From: Schizophyllum amplum
Taxonomy: Eukaryota > Basidiomycota > Agaricomycetes > Agaricales > Schizophyllaceae
Direction: 5' to 3'
DNA: 41,854 nucleotides
NCBI GenBank assembly: GCA_007026445.1
Contig: VDMD01000174.1
Location: 1-41,854 of the forward strand
Both the position numbers and the translations under genes were made by a program. Positions 23,439-34,172 of the stretch are shown piece by piece. The first letter of the stretch is position 1; each line of letters begins with the position of its first letter. The notes beneath the pieces were generated by a model. It was given only the letters and a program-made list of their open reading frames with translations, was not told the origin of the DNA and searched no databases.

Positions 23439-24137
23439 TCAGTCGAGGTCGTCGGTGAAGATGATATCCGGGAACTTCGTCTGCTTGAGGCACTCCCTCA
23501 CGCATTTGCCTCCAACAATCTTGCACTTCATCACCTGTGGTGCCGAGCGCTTGGCCTCGCGCGCTGTCAGAATCTCGTCCTCGACCTCTTCCGGGAAAGG
23601 CGTGTGGAAGCCATAACAATGCATATCTAGGGGCATATGCACATCTCCCGCAGCAGAGATCATGGCGTCCTTGCAGCACGCGGCGTACATGCACGGCGCA
23701 CTCTTGATGCGGCCAGCCTCCAAAGCCTTCTCGCCGCCCTTGCGCGTGAACTGCTCGACGAGCGCGTCGTACTCGATGCTGTCGAAGACGTGCGGGATGA
23801 GGCAGAAGAAGTGCTCGTCGCCCTTCTTGTATGAGCGGTGGCAGCGCGCGCAGTGCATGGCATGGTCGGGCATGGACTCGTCAAAGGGGTTATGGGGCCG
23901 GACAAAGGGCTTGCGCGGGGTAGCTGTAGGCTTCTTTGTGAGGACCTTCTTGAGCTTGGGTACGGGCGCGCGGACGTAGGTGCTGGCGGCGGTGGTAGAC
24001 ACGCGATTGGCAGCGGCAGCGGCAGTGGCGAGGGTGGGGCGTGCGTACCCGGGTTGCCGAGCGGGTTGCTGCGCAGCGGCAGGTTTGTCTTTGAGGGAGA
24101 CATTGACGAAGGAGATGTTCGTAGTACGATTCTCCAT
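23439..24137 (-). CDS. Cysteine-rich orphan protein, 232 residues
   Basis: A single uninterrupted exon. Residues 1-90 are low-complexity (Ala, Pro, Thr, Lys; for example KKVLTKKPTATPRKP). From about residue 95, many cysteines and histidines appear: MHCARCHRSYKKGDEHFFC, CMYAACC, MHCYGFH and MKCKIVGGKCVREC. The first could form a zinc-binding CxxC pair. The protein ends acidic (FTDDLD). There is no signal peptide, so it is likely intracellular. I do not recognise the family. The ATG at 24137 was chosen over upstream in-frame codons because a TATAAAAG box sits 71 bp before it, which would leave those codons untranscribed. Confidence 0.7.
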   Translation of the reverse strand: MENRTTNISFVNVSLKDKPAAAQQPARQPGYARPTLATAAAAANRVSTTAASTYVRAPVPKLKKVLTKKPTATPRKPFVRPHNPFDESMPDHAMHCARCHRSYKKGDEHFFCLIPHVFDSIEYDALVEQFTRKGGEKALEAGRIKSAPCMYAACCKDAMISAAGDVHMPLDMHCYGFHTPFPEEVEDEILTAREAKRSAPQVMKCKIVGGKCVRECLKQTKFPDIIFTDDLD

Positions 24138-24607
24138 AGCTGAGGGGGAGGAGCAGTGGGCGACGAGGACAAGAACTATACGCTGTAGGATTAGATTGCG
24201 CGGGCCCCTTTTATACTGGCGCATAGTGGTGTCGGATTCCCATTGTGCCACAGAACACGAGGCTGCGCCTTTGTCGGTTCGCTTGTTTCCATTGTCTGTC
24301 GAGTGATCTCCATATTGTTCATCGGTCTTTGACGATATCTTCAGACGCAGCTAGGAGGTGTTGACGGTCACTGCGAGCACATAGGCAGCATGAGCGCCAG
24401 GATCAAGGTGTCACATCAGGCGCAGGTCCAACAACTGTCCAACATAACGCGTGACACACGCCCTTGCACGCGGGACCAAGCAAAGTGACGGTGACTTCCC
24501 ACGGTGAACCGCGCCTCGAGCGTCTCCTGTCAACGTCGCCGACCTTCTCCAGCTCATTCCGTCGCCTGCTTCGTTCCTCCTCGCAGTACCCACTCATCTA
24601 CGCGAAA
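24138..24607. other. Divergent promoter region
   Basis: It separates the Cys-rich orphan (minus) from vma3 (plus). A TATA box faces the orphan gene; pyrimidine-rich sequence precedes vma3. No repeat was seen. Confidence 0.5.
24208..24215 (-). promoter_or_regulatory. TATA box of the Cys-rich orphan gene
   Basis: TATAAAAG on the minus strand, 71 bp upstream of the ATG at 24137, in GC-rich surroundings. Confidence 0.6.
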
Positions 24608-25541
24608 ATGTCCGACCTCTGCCCCGTCTACGCTCCCTTCTTCGGCGCCATGGTACGTCCCCGCGCGCTGCCGCACTCGGCACAGCTTGCAATCGCGAAT
24701 ATGAGCTGACGTTCGCGTTCCGCAGGGCTGCACTAGCGCCATTGTCTTCACCTGTAAGTTGACCGCGAGTCAGGTCGAGTAAAGTGGGGGCATTGACGCG
24801 AGCGCGCGCAGGCATTGGTGCAAGGTACGTGTCGAGTTGGGTGAAGAGTGGGCGCGCAAGCTTACCTGCGTACCCAGTTACGGCACGGCCAAGTCTGGCG
24901 TTGGCATTTCCGCCATGTCCGTCCTCCGACCAGACCTCATGATGAAGTGTGTTGTCCCCGTCATTATGGCTGGTATCATTGCCGTGCGTAACCTGCCTTT
25001 GCTGACCCTCCGCGCGCGGCTGACCGAGCTTCCTATTTCCCAGATCTACGGTCTTGTCGTGTCCGTGTTGATCTCCGGGAACTGTACGTGCACGGCTTCT
25101 GCCTCTTCGACGCGGCGCGCTCTTCACGCGTCGCCCTTCCATCGGCTACTGACTGACGGGTTGTATGCGTAGTGGACTACCAGATGCCGCTAGCCATGGG
25201 CTTCGTGCAGCTCGGTGCTGGTCTTTCGGTCGGTCTTGCGGGTCTCGCGGCTGGTTTCGCTATCGGCATCGTCGGCGACGCCGGTGTTCGGGGTACCGCA
25301 CAGCAGCCGCGCCTCTTCGTCGGCATGGTACGCGCGTCAGGCTTGCCGAGGGTCAAAGCGAAGGCTGACCGTCGCTTGTTGTAGATCCTGATTCTCATTT
25401 TCGCCGAAGTCTTGGGTCTGTACGGGCTCATTGTGGCCCTGATCATGAACACGAAAGCGGGCGACTTCAAAGGCATTGTACGTGGTTGTGGTCATTCTAG
25501 CATTGCTTGTTTTCGCTCACATGTCTTTCTTATAGTGCTAA
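24608..25541 (+). CDS. vma3: V-type H+-ATPase proteolipid subunit c
   Basis: Eight exons encode 161 residues: [133 protein letters not shown]. Four transmembrane helices form the V0 rotor ring of the vacuolar proton pump. The proton-carrying glutamate is present in helix 4 (FAE, residue 137). Seven introns are needed. Exon 2 is 28 nt, exon 3 is 13 nt (24812-24824), and the last exon holds only Cys plus stop after a GTACGT...TATAG intron. The frame is perfect across all junctions. Regulation is not visible. Confidence 0.95.
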
Positions 25542-26298
25542 TCGAACGCAATAATGCTAAGAAGCATGACAACATGCAGTCCATGTTGGCGTGCGATAGC
25601 GTTCATTCTCGGGCGTTGTATGGGCGCATCGGTTCTGATACCACGAACAATGGCAATGTTATATCTATGTCTGCATGTTCATTAATCTCCATTGTCTCAC
25701 CGGTCCTTCCGTCCTTCCTTTCGGGAGGCTGCGGCTCGTGGCGTTATGTTCTTACGTGCAGGATGGTCAATGAAGAGTATGCGGACTGTGTCACTCGGCG
25801 TTCGTATCTCGTTTTCACGCAGGGTGTCCTCGTCAAAGGAAGCGGCTATTGCGACACGGCTTGGGTCAATGCCTTTGTCGAGCGCGCTTCTCCGCACGTC
25901 GACGACTGGCGTCTGCAGTTGTCGAAAACTCGCCATGTTGCTCGAAGTCGAGGTCATCTTCGCGAAGGGTGCGTCGTGCTTTAGCCATTCATGGCGGGAT
26001 GAGGTTCGCTAGCTGCACCGACGGTAGAATCACACTGCTGGTCACCGGCATACGTCGGCTCGCTCGCGCAAGACGTAACCTTGGGGGTAGTGGGGCACTG
26101 GGCAGGTCCTGCGCGCCTCGCCTATTCTGCACTGAAGGGCGCCTATTCTGCGATGGGACATCTCATGACAAGGGCACGACCTCTCTTACATGTAAATTCT
26201 CCGCCGTTCTGTGCTCGTGTCTCCATGTTCTACTCGAGAGGCCCCCTTGATCGCTGCCGTGTCGACGTCGAACTTGACCGGAGGCGACCACATTCACC
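25542..26298. other. Intergenic region downstream of vma3
   Basis: Open frames exist on both strands, including an 86-codon minus-strand frame at 25697-25957 with mixed composition, but no splice or family support was found. I treat it as non-coding. Confidence 0.4.
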
Positions 26299-26645
26299 AT
26301 GTCGAACTTAGGTTCTCTTGGAAAACTCGCCGGGTTTCCACTCATGCCTTTGCAGACCTAAACGTTCGCGCGGTGGCTTCCTACTTGTCCTCGACCAGAC
26401 GCCCAAGGTAGAAACTTGGCGTGGCCCATCACTCGGGCACCTCTATCCAAGATACGTATACGGGTTGGATATTCTCGCTTGAAGATATCGAGGCCCTCTC
26501 AATGGAAAAGGATGGTTATCCTGGCGGCGGGGTGAACTCATTGCTCGTCATATGGGATCGCTGGGCTGCTGCCAGTGCATGATGGGAGTGAGTGCTCAGC
26601 TACCTTGTCCGACCTATACGTCTTTAACTTGTGTGTAGTAAAATG
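26299..26645 (+). pseudogene. Broken second copy of the 134-residue orphan gene
   Basis: Aligned to the gene at 22686-23190, this copy keeps the start (ATGTCGAA), the intron 3' end CCTTTGCAG, then RSRGGFL, DQTPKV, YPRYVYG, a one-base frame break at about 26461-26467, WIFSLEDIEALSM, VIWDRWAA and a stop (GCA TGA). The remnant of intron 2 (TTGTCCGAC...AACTTGTGTGTAG) is still alignable, and similarity fades after about 26645, so the third exon is lost. The donor of intron 1 is also changed. Together this indicates a duplicate that has decayed. Both copies lie in the same 4-kb neighbourhood. Confidence 0.65.
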
Positions 26646-27335
26646 TGGACTTACACAAAACGTACCTCAAATCGCGAATGACTTTGCCGAGTTTATGTTG
26701 AGGACCCAGGGACATGTTAACTGTTCTCTGCATACTTGACTCGACTAACCCGACCCCATTCAAGTAAAAATAAATGCCGTGAGGGTCCTCAGTCCACGAA
26801 GCACTCGACTCACGCTGCACCCCACCGGGCGACTCATTTGGTCTGGGTAATGCGCTTGCCATGACCTTCCTTCGAAATGTAGTGCATTCTTTTTACCGGC
26901 ACGGTCGACGGCGCTTGCATCAGGCGTTCCTATGTTCCGTGCCGTACGCCGTCTACATGAAGGAAGATCCGACTGAAGCCATGTCCACTGTTGACGACTA
27001 CAGTTTTCCTGAGCAAAATGAACGCGCGTTACCCTTCCCCACAAGTTTCAGTCCGTGAGCCTGACCAGAAGGAGCAAATTTAAGGGCACGAGCGACGCCA
27101 GGGCAAGTTGAACTTCACGTCACAAGACTCGGCGACTCGGCGCGTTGGCCGGCGGGGGCGCAGATGTCGAGTTCCGCGACGCACGTGAGGTCGAACATCT
27201 CGACATCGCCCCCCGGAAGATGTCACGACGCGTGCACCCTCCCGATCTATAAAGCCTCCCTGACGTTACTAGAATGCCCTCGTTTCTCTTTCTGTCTCCT
27301 CTCTTTCATCTTCTTTGCTTTTGTCTTCAACCGCC
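26646..27335. other. Upstream region of gdh2
   Basis: No gene is supported. The last 90 bp hold a TATA box (27248) and a long pyrimidine tract (about 27281-27330) directly before the gdh2 ATG. Confidence 0.5.
27248..27254 (+). promoter_or_regulatory. TATA box and CT-rich leader of gdh2
   Basis: TATAAAG lies 88 bp before the ATG at 27336 and is followed by a CT-rich run. This is a common core-promoter layout in strongly expressed basidiomycete genes. Confidence 0.6.
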
Positions 27336-30300
27336 ATGACCACCGCCAGCAGCGCTCTTCGCGTGCCCGGCGATGCGCCAGTGCACCGTGTCAAGAACCA
27401 GCCAGGCTACACCACGCCCGTGTTCCAGGGCAAGGAGGCGCAACGCGCGCGTGTCGAAAAGGAGGTCACCGCCAAGGCGAGTGTATGCGCACTGTTTCGC
27501 GACTAGCACCTCATCGCACATCGTTTTGTAGGGCTTCATCCCAGTACCGCTCGTCGCAGGCGAAGTCAATTGGTTCTATTCCTCTCTTGGGATCGACGAC
27601 ACGTACTTTGCGAACGAGACGGTACCCATCATCACGGACCACATCATTGCCCTCTTCGGCGCCAAGGTCCTTGCCTTCACCAAGCATGATCCGCATGCTC
27701 TAGTCATCGACCTCGAACGGATCGACGATGCAGGCAAGGGTGCCACGTTCATTCATACCAGCAAACCCGGTACGACTAGTACGGAGGGCCCTGGATCGGT
27801 TTGCGAAGCTCGGTGAGTGTCCTTCATTGAACGTGCCCGCGGCTCTGCTCGATTACGTCCGATGGACGACGCGTTGCAAACGCTCATGACATCCGTCAAA
27901 GACTCAATCCTCATGTCTACTTCGCAGGATCGATGAGATGTTCCTCGACAAGTCAACGCCCGAAGTCGCGTACCGCCTTGAGACCTTCCGCTCGGCCGGT
28001 GCCGTCAGTGCGACTGCGAGCCAGCAGCTGCGGTGTTACTTCGTGACGCGCTGCGAATTCCCCAATGCTGCGGCTGTCAAGAACGCGGATGGCTCCACGG
28101 ACATACGCAGCGTTTCTAACAAGAGCTTCCTCGAGAAGGCGACCGACAACACGCTCGAAATCTACCAGCAGGTCATGCGCAACGTCGAGACACGGTACGG
28201 TCCCGTGATCGAGGTATTCAAGGTCGAGGGCTCGCGCGAACATCGACTCGTCATCGGGTACAAGATGGGCGGGACGCGCGGCTACTTCAGCGCGCTCAGC
28301 CATCTGTACCACTTCTACTCGCTTTACTCGACGCGCAAGTACGTCGAGCAGTTTGCCAATGGGGTCACGATTGTCTCGCTCTACCTCAACCCGTTGCCGT
28401 TGGATCAGCTCGAGGGGAACAAGCGCCCGCCGCCTATCGAGCACTCGATCTTCCAGGTGATGAAGGAGGCCAGCTTGCTTTACTGCCTGCCCGACAACCC
28501 CTTCTTCGGCGTGACCGAGGACGAGGGACCTGGCCACGCTGTTCAGGAGGCCACCTATGCCTGTGAGTTCTTCCCATACATCCTACGTCGTGTGCTGATC
28601 GACTTCTAAGATTGTGGTTGGATCTTTGCGCAGCATTTTACGAACCGCCTCGGCGCCACATATCTGCAGCTGAAGAACCTCCTCGACGAGAACGACCCGG
28701 TGCATGGGGAGGTGCTAAACACTATCAAGCGCCGCTTCAGAGATGAGACTTTCACGCGAGAAGTCATCCTTCAGGTGATCCTGCGCTGGCCCGAGCTGGT
28801 ACGTTTTTCTTCTACTAAGTATACCGTACTTTCCACTCACACCATCTCCAGATTCGCATGCTATACGTGAACTTTGCAATGGTGCATTACCCAGCTACCA
28901 CGGATGACCAGGCGGAGAACTTGATGTAAGATCTGAGCATTATCTGCGGCGACCGTGTTAATGAACCCCTTGCAGGCCGACACTGTCGTACCAACGGCTA
29001 CGGACGACCCAACCGCTTAGCGACGTCGACCTGCACGACCACATCCGTCGCACGGTCCACGACAAGCAGGAACTTCAGGTCCTCGAAAGCTTCATGATCT
29101 TCAACAAGTGAGTGCTTCATTATAGCTTCGTATACACGTCTCTGATGCATCGGCTATCGTAGGAACGTTCTCAAAACCAACTTCTACCAGCCGACGAAGG
29201 TTGCCTTGTCGTTCAGGCTCGCGCCAGAATTCTTGCCCGAGATCGAGTACCCGAAGAAGCCTTTCGGGATCTTCCTCAGCATCGGCAACGAGTTCAGAGG
29301 CTTCCACATTCGATTCAGAGACGTCGCTCGCGGAGGCATCCGTTTGGTCATGTCTCGTACTAGGGAGTGCGTGTTTTCCTATTCTAATCGTAGCTGCAGG
29401 CTGACCTGGAGCGACGCAGAAACTACTCCATAAACCAGCGCATGCTCTTCGACGAGAACTACGGGCTTGCGTCGACACAGAACCTGAAGAACAAGGATAT
29501 TCCGGAAGGTGGCGCGAAGGGGACTATCCTCCCTGCCGTCGGTGCGAACCCTCGATTGTGCTTCGAGAAATATGTCGATGTGAGCGTTTTTCTTTGTTCC
29601 TTCAAAAGCAAAGTGCTGATGGTGTACGCAGAGCGTCATCGACCTCTTGATCCCGGGGCAGAGTCCGGGCATCAAGGAGCGTTTGGTCGACCTCTATGGT
29701 CAGCCGGAGATTCTGTTCTTCGGTCCTGACGAGGGCACGGCAGATATGATGGATTGGGCTGCGTGTATGTTTGTTTATTGCATGCTGGACGTTAACTTAG
29801 GCTGATATCCTTGATAGTGCACGCTCGCGACCGCGGCGCGGAGGCTTGGTGGAAGTCATTCACTACTGGGAAGAGCGCGGAGACCCTCGGCGGCATCCCC
29901 CACGATATATATGGCATGACGTCGCTGTCTATCCGCCAGTATGTCTTAGGCATATACAAGCAACTGGGTTTGCGCGAGAAGGACGTGACGAAGGTTCAGA
30001 CGGGTGGTCCTGGTGAGTCTTCACTCCCTCCTTTTCATGTTCGAGAAGCTGATCCGCAATCAGATGGCGACCTTGGATCTAGTACGTTGCCAAGAGTTCC
30101 TCGTTGATACATCGTCTGACTATTGTTTAGACGAGATCCTCCTCAGCTCGGACAAGACGGTCGCCATTATCGACGGCAGTGGCGTCGCTGCAGACCCGGC
30201 TGGCCTTGATCGCGAGGAACTGATTCGCTTGGCAAAGCTTCGCGTTCCCATTGGAAACTTCGACAAAAGCAAGTTGTCGAAGGACGGCTACCTTGTCAAG

Positions 30301-31242
30301 GTGGAAGATCAAGATGTGAAACTGCCTTGTAAGCACAGGCCTCACCCCAGCGTATAACATAGTTTGACTCTTGCATGCAGCGGGTGAGATCATTGTCGAT
30401 GGAACAGACTTCAGGAATGGCGCGCACCTGCGGTTCAAGGCGGACTTGCTGGTGCCGTGCGGTGGTCGGTGAGTAGCGGTTGCAGCACACGTCCTTCATC
30501 TCACTGATGACTGTATACAGCCCGGAAGCCGTGAACATCTCCAATGTCGCCGCTCTCGTCGACTCTGAAAGCAAGCCGCACTTCAAGTACATCGTCGAAG
30601 GCGCAAACCTCTTCCTCACCCAGCAAGCGCGCCTGCACCTCGAGAAGCGCAAGGTCATCCTCTTCAAGGACGCGAGCGCGAACAAGGGCGGCGTGACCTC
30701 CTCCTCCCTCGAGGTCCTCGCCGGTCTCGCCCTCTCGACGGACGAGTACGTCGACCTGATGGTTTTCAAGGACGGCAAGCCCTCGCCGTTCTACCAGTCG
30801 TACGTGAAAGACATCCAGGACAAGATCACGGAGAACGCGGCGAACGAGTTCACCTGCATCTGGCGCGAGCACACGCGGCTGGGCGGGGCGAAGCCGCGGA
30901 CGACGATCTCGGACGAGTTGAGCACGACGCTCAACAACCTGCAGACGGAGCTCGAGGCGTCGGATTTGTTTGATGATGAGCCGAGTAAGAGGGGCGTGCT
31001 GGGGCGGGCGATTCCGAGGACGCTGGTGGAGAAGGTGGGGCTGGACGAGCTGATGCGGAGGCTGCCGAGAGCTATCAACGCGCGCTGTTCTCGAGCTGGG
31101 TGGCGTCGCACTTCGTGAGTATTGTGTTTGTTAATATGGTCTGGGCATTCTTGCTGACTATGTGTGGCAGATCTACAAGTACGGCGTGAACGCGTCGAGC
31201 GTGGACTTCTTCCACTTTGCGCGGGACTTGGCGGCGCACTAG
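27336..31242 (+). CDS. gdh2: NAD-specific glutamate dehydrogenase, large (about 115 kDa) type
   Basis: Catalyses glutamate + NAD + water to 2-oxoglutarate + ammonium + NADH, the catabolic direction that feeds amino-acid carbon into the TCA cycle. Fifteen exons encode roughly 1,040 residues (yeast Gdh2 has 1,092). Landmarks: KGFIPVPLVAGEVNWFYSSLGI near the N-terminus, VILRWPELIRMLYVNFA, FRDVARGGIRLV, NYSINQRMLFDENYGLASTQ, KDIPEGGAKGTI, IDLLIPG, FFGPDEGTADMMDWAA, LLVPCGGRPEAVN, YIVEGANLFLT, ASANKGGVTSSSLEVLAGLALS. The first intron (27477-27531) is GC-AG. Exon 11 is 18 nt (30064-30081). Near 31066 one base appears missing: CTGCCGAGAGC should read CTGCCGGAGAGC to give LPESYQRALFSSWVASHF, joined to IYKYGVNASSVDFFHF and the stop at 31240. 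Confidence 0.94.
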
Positions 31243-32746
31243 GCTGCGAGGAGCTGGTGATGACTGGGGTCAGGCGCTCAAAATGCGGTACGTGGGGATA
31301 AAAACCGTGGACTATAACTTTGAAAAGAGAATTGTATCTCGTGTATCATAGTGTGCCTGTATAAATATCGGCGTACGGACGGACTGTAAAATTGGGGTTC
31401 AGAGGAGGGCTGTGACTGTGAGGTCACGTCCAGAACTAGCTGATGCCGGCGAGCAGGCCGTAGGTAGTCTCCTAAGGTTTAGGACGTCTCCCCAGGCTTG
31501 AAATATCTGTTTAGGATCTCTCTCCAGGCTTGGATCTCTTCCCAGACTTAGGATCCCTCTCAAGCCTTAGAACATCTGCCCTGCCTTAGGAAGTCTCCCC
31601 AGCCTTAGGAGCTTTCCCGAGCCTCAAGGCGTCTCTCAACCCTCAAGGTAACCTCAGCAGGTCATAAGCTCACCTCAGGATGTACAATGGTACCTGACGA
31701 GGGCGGTTTAAGCCAATGCCAATGGACTTGATTTGCAGGACCTGCAACCACCAACGCTTTATGGCGTGACGCGGCAACCGCCGATGTTCGACTTTTGTCC
31801 AGTTGCCTGACCTGTGCTCTCTTCCTCTTCTCGCCACCCCGGATGAATTCCCTCGACGATCCATCTCCAGTGCATGTTCGATTCTACTTCTTTCTCACTC
31901 CGCTATTCGCATAAATCTTCCGGGCGCTCAAATTTAGATGCGTGCTTTTCGCGAGATAGCACGTATAATCTGGACGTGGCCTCCTGATGACCTTGCAAGC
32001 TGAAGTGAGGTGAGGTATGTGCGCTCTTGGCAAGCTCTAGCTACGCCCGGGGCCCGGGCATCACGCGAGTCCGACGCAGACGAACACCAGACACTCATAG
32101 ACGTTGCGAGCGGCCTCGTAAGTTTTCCCAGATGACATCGGAATCGTGGAATTAGAGCTCATATGCGTGTACGAGATGGTACAAGGTGGGCTCATGTCTG
32201 CTGGTAGAGCCTGTCATTTCGCTGTCATCTGACGGTCTGGTTAGGGAACGACGTATGGCCGAACGTTGGTCGCTGCTTTATTCGTCTATAGCACGCACGC
32301 GTGATGGGCTTCTTGGGCGCGAGGGCTCGTACTCGTGGTGATCCCCAACGCGTCGCAAAGAACGTTGGATTATAAGACGAGGCGATGTGTACTACTGCGA
32401 GGGTGGCATTCGCGCCCCATTTACGTCGGCTTGGCGGCTGCAGGTACTTCCCGAGGCCCAGACTCGTCGTACAACGTTATATTTGTGTATTGCGGTCCGC
32501 ATGCATATGTAGGGATCACCATGAGTGCTGCAGCGGAGGGCAAGCGGAGGGCGAGGAGGCCCCGGAATTCAGACTCGGCCTTACCCTCTACGTCATGAAT
32601 CCGGCGCACGGAAGGATCTTATAGCGCTTGCAAGTTGCAATGCCACGACCCGATTCACCAGACAACCGCTCCTTGCTTCCCGCCACCATCAACTTCCTCT
32701 CCCGCGCAATCCCCGGTACTAGATATACTCGCAGCCTTCTCACATC
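31243..32746. other. Intergenic region with a minisatellite
   Basis: About 1.5 kb between gdh2 and the SDR gene. It contains the 19-bp degenerate array at 31461-31643. The remainder shows no recognisable gene or RNA. Confidence 0.5.
31461..31643. repeat. Degenerate 19-bp minisatellite, about 10 units
   Basis: Units follow the consensus TAGGANNTCTCCCCAGCCT. Starts are 31461, 31480, 31512, 31531 (18 bp), 31549, 31568, 31587, 31606 and 31625, with a 13-bp partial unit at 31499. The best unit is TAGGAAGTCTCCCCAGCCT (31587). Units vary at several positions each, so the array is old. A weak further unit may follow to about 31660. It lies 220 bp past the gdh2 stop. Confidence 0.85.
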
Positions 32747-34172
32747 ATGCCGGGTTTTGCAGAGAGCATCATTCACTCCAGTCGCGGGCCCTCTCCGATG
32801 CGCCCTGGCTATTCAAGTACGGCCTCGTACCGCCCCGACGGCCTGAGCGTTGCAGACGACCTGCACCCCGTCATCCATGCGGGACGGGTGGCCGTCATTA
32901 CCGGCGCTGCGAGCGGCATCGGCAAAGCCGCAGCGGTCGAGCTGGCCAGGTGCGTATGCTTCCGCCTCCCACCCCCCTTCAACGCATTTGCTCACTGATC
33001 ACAAGGATTGGCCTCAAGATCGCGATGGCGGACGCGGATGAAGCCCGTCTCGCGCTGGCCGCGAAGGAAGTTGGTGCGATCGCCAACACAGACGGGGCGA
33101 CGAACGTTATTGCCATTACGACGGATGTGTCGCAAATCGACCAGGTTGTACGGTTGAAGGACCGTGTATACGAAGCCTGGGGGGAGGTGTGTTCTTGCGT
33201 TATGCTCAGAATCTATGTCCACGGCTAACACGCGAGCAGGTAGCCGTCCTAATCAACAACGCTGGAGTGGCGCCGAAGGGCACGTCATGGAGTGGCATTG
33301 ACAGTTGGAGGAAGGCCTTCGATGTTAACGTCTTTGGGTACGTGGAACTCGCGCTCTTGGTCCATTGCCCCTAAGCGCCAGCGCAGGATCGTCAACGTGC
33401 AACAGACCTTCATACCGGTATGTCTTCCCCGCCCTATTTATCTACCCGATCCAAGCTCCTCCTTCTAGTTCATGCTGCATCAAGAGAACCCGTCCGTCAT
33501 CATCAACACCGGTTCCAAGCAGGGCATCACCAACCCTCCGTGAGCTCTCATGACCACCGAGCGGCCCGCGCTAACGCGAGTCCAGCGGCAATGCCGCCTA
33601 CAACGCATCGAAGGCCGCCGTCAAGTCTCTTACGGAGGGTCTCGCGCACGAGCTGCGTGAATTCCCCGGCAGCCATGTTACTGCCCATTTATTCGTGTAC
33701 GTCCCCGTGCCTCTTCTCTGCCGCACGATCCATGACGTATAGCTCGCTCGCCACTGCTACTTCGCCGATTCTGCTCTATACCTGGCGATGATACATTAGC
33801 CCTGGCTGGACACACACGGGCATGACAGGCGCGACTGCGCCGACGTCGCCCACCTCCGAGAATCCGCCAGAGCTCCCAAAGCCGGAAGGCGCATGGAGCG
33901 CGATGGAGACGGTGCAGTACATGCTCGATAAAGTTCGCAGTGGGGACTTCTACATCATCTGCCCGGACAACGAGACGCGCCGCCAGGTCGACCAGCTAAG
34001 GTGCGTTATATCGCGTGATCTTCAGAATGTATATCGAGGTTGATGAACTCGCAGGATTATGTGGAGCGCGGCCGACGTTGCGGAGGGCCGCCCGGCGCTG
34101 AGTCGCTGGCACCGCGATTACAAGCATCTGTATGAGGAGTACATCCGGGATGGTTTGGCTAGTCTCTCTTAG
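32747..34172 (+). CDS. Short-chain dehydrogenase/reductase
   Basis: Eight exons encode a classical SDR of about 320 residues. The Rossmann cofactor motif TGAASGIG is at about 52-59 and NNAG at about 134-137. The catalytic triad is Ser about 187 (NTGSKQG), Tyr about 200 and Lys about 204 (YNASK). DV appears in the adenine-binding loop (TTDVSQ). PGWTHTGM follows the active site, and the C-terminal segment includes FYIICPDNETRRQ and SRWHRDYKHLYEEYI, seen in fungal SDRs of the ketoreductase-like type. One internal exon is 31 nt. All introns are GT-AG and restore frame. NAD versus NADP and the substrate cannot be decided. The N-terminus of about 40 residues before the Rossmann fold lacks a clear targeting signal. 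Confidence 0.9.

Noticed and set aside
23860..23880. CARCH in the Cys-rich orphan, a heme-c type CxxCH motif
   Set aside because: There is no export or mitochondrial signal, and many other cysteines are present; zinc binding is more likely than covalent heme.
25697..25957. 86-codon minus-strand frame downstream of vma3
   Set aside because: Composition is plausible, but no family similarity, clear splice partner or promoter was found.
26614..26862. Minus-strand frame (starting MASALPRPNESPGG) beside the broken orphan copy
   Set aside because: It overlaps the decayed copy and only faintly resembles its N-terminus; too weak to call.
31055..31080. Programmed ribosomal frameshifting as the cause of the gdh2 break
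   Set aside because: There is no slippery heptamer and no reason for it in this enzyme; a missing base explains it more simply.
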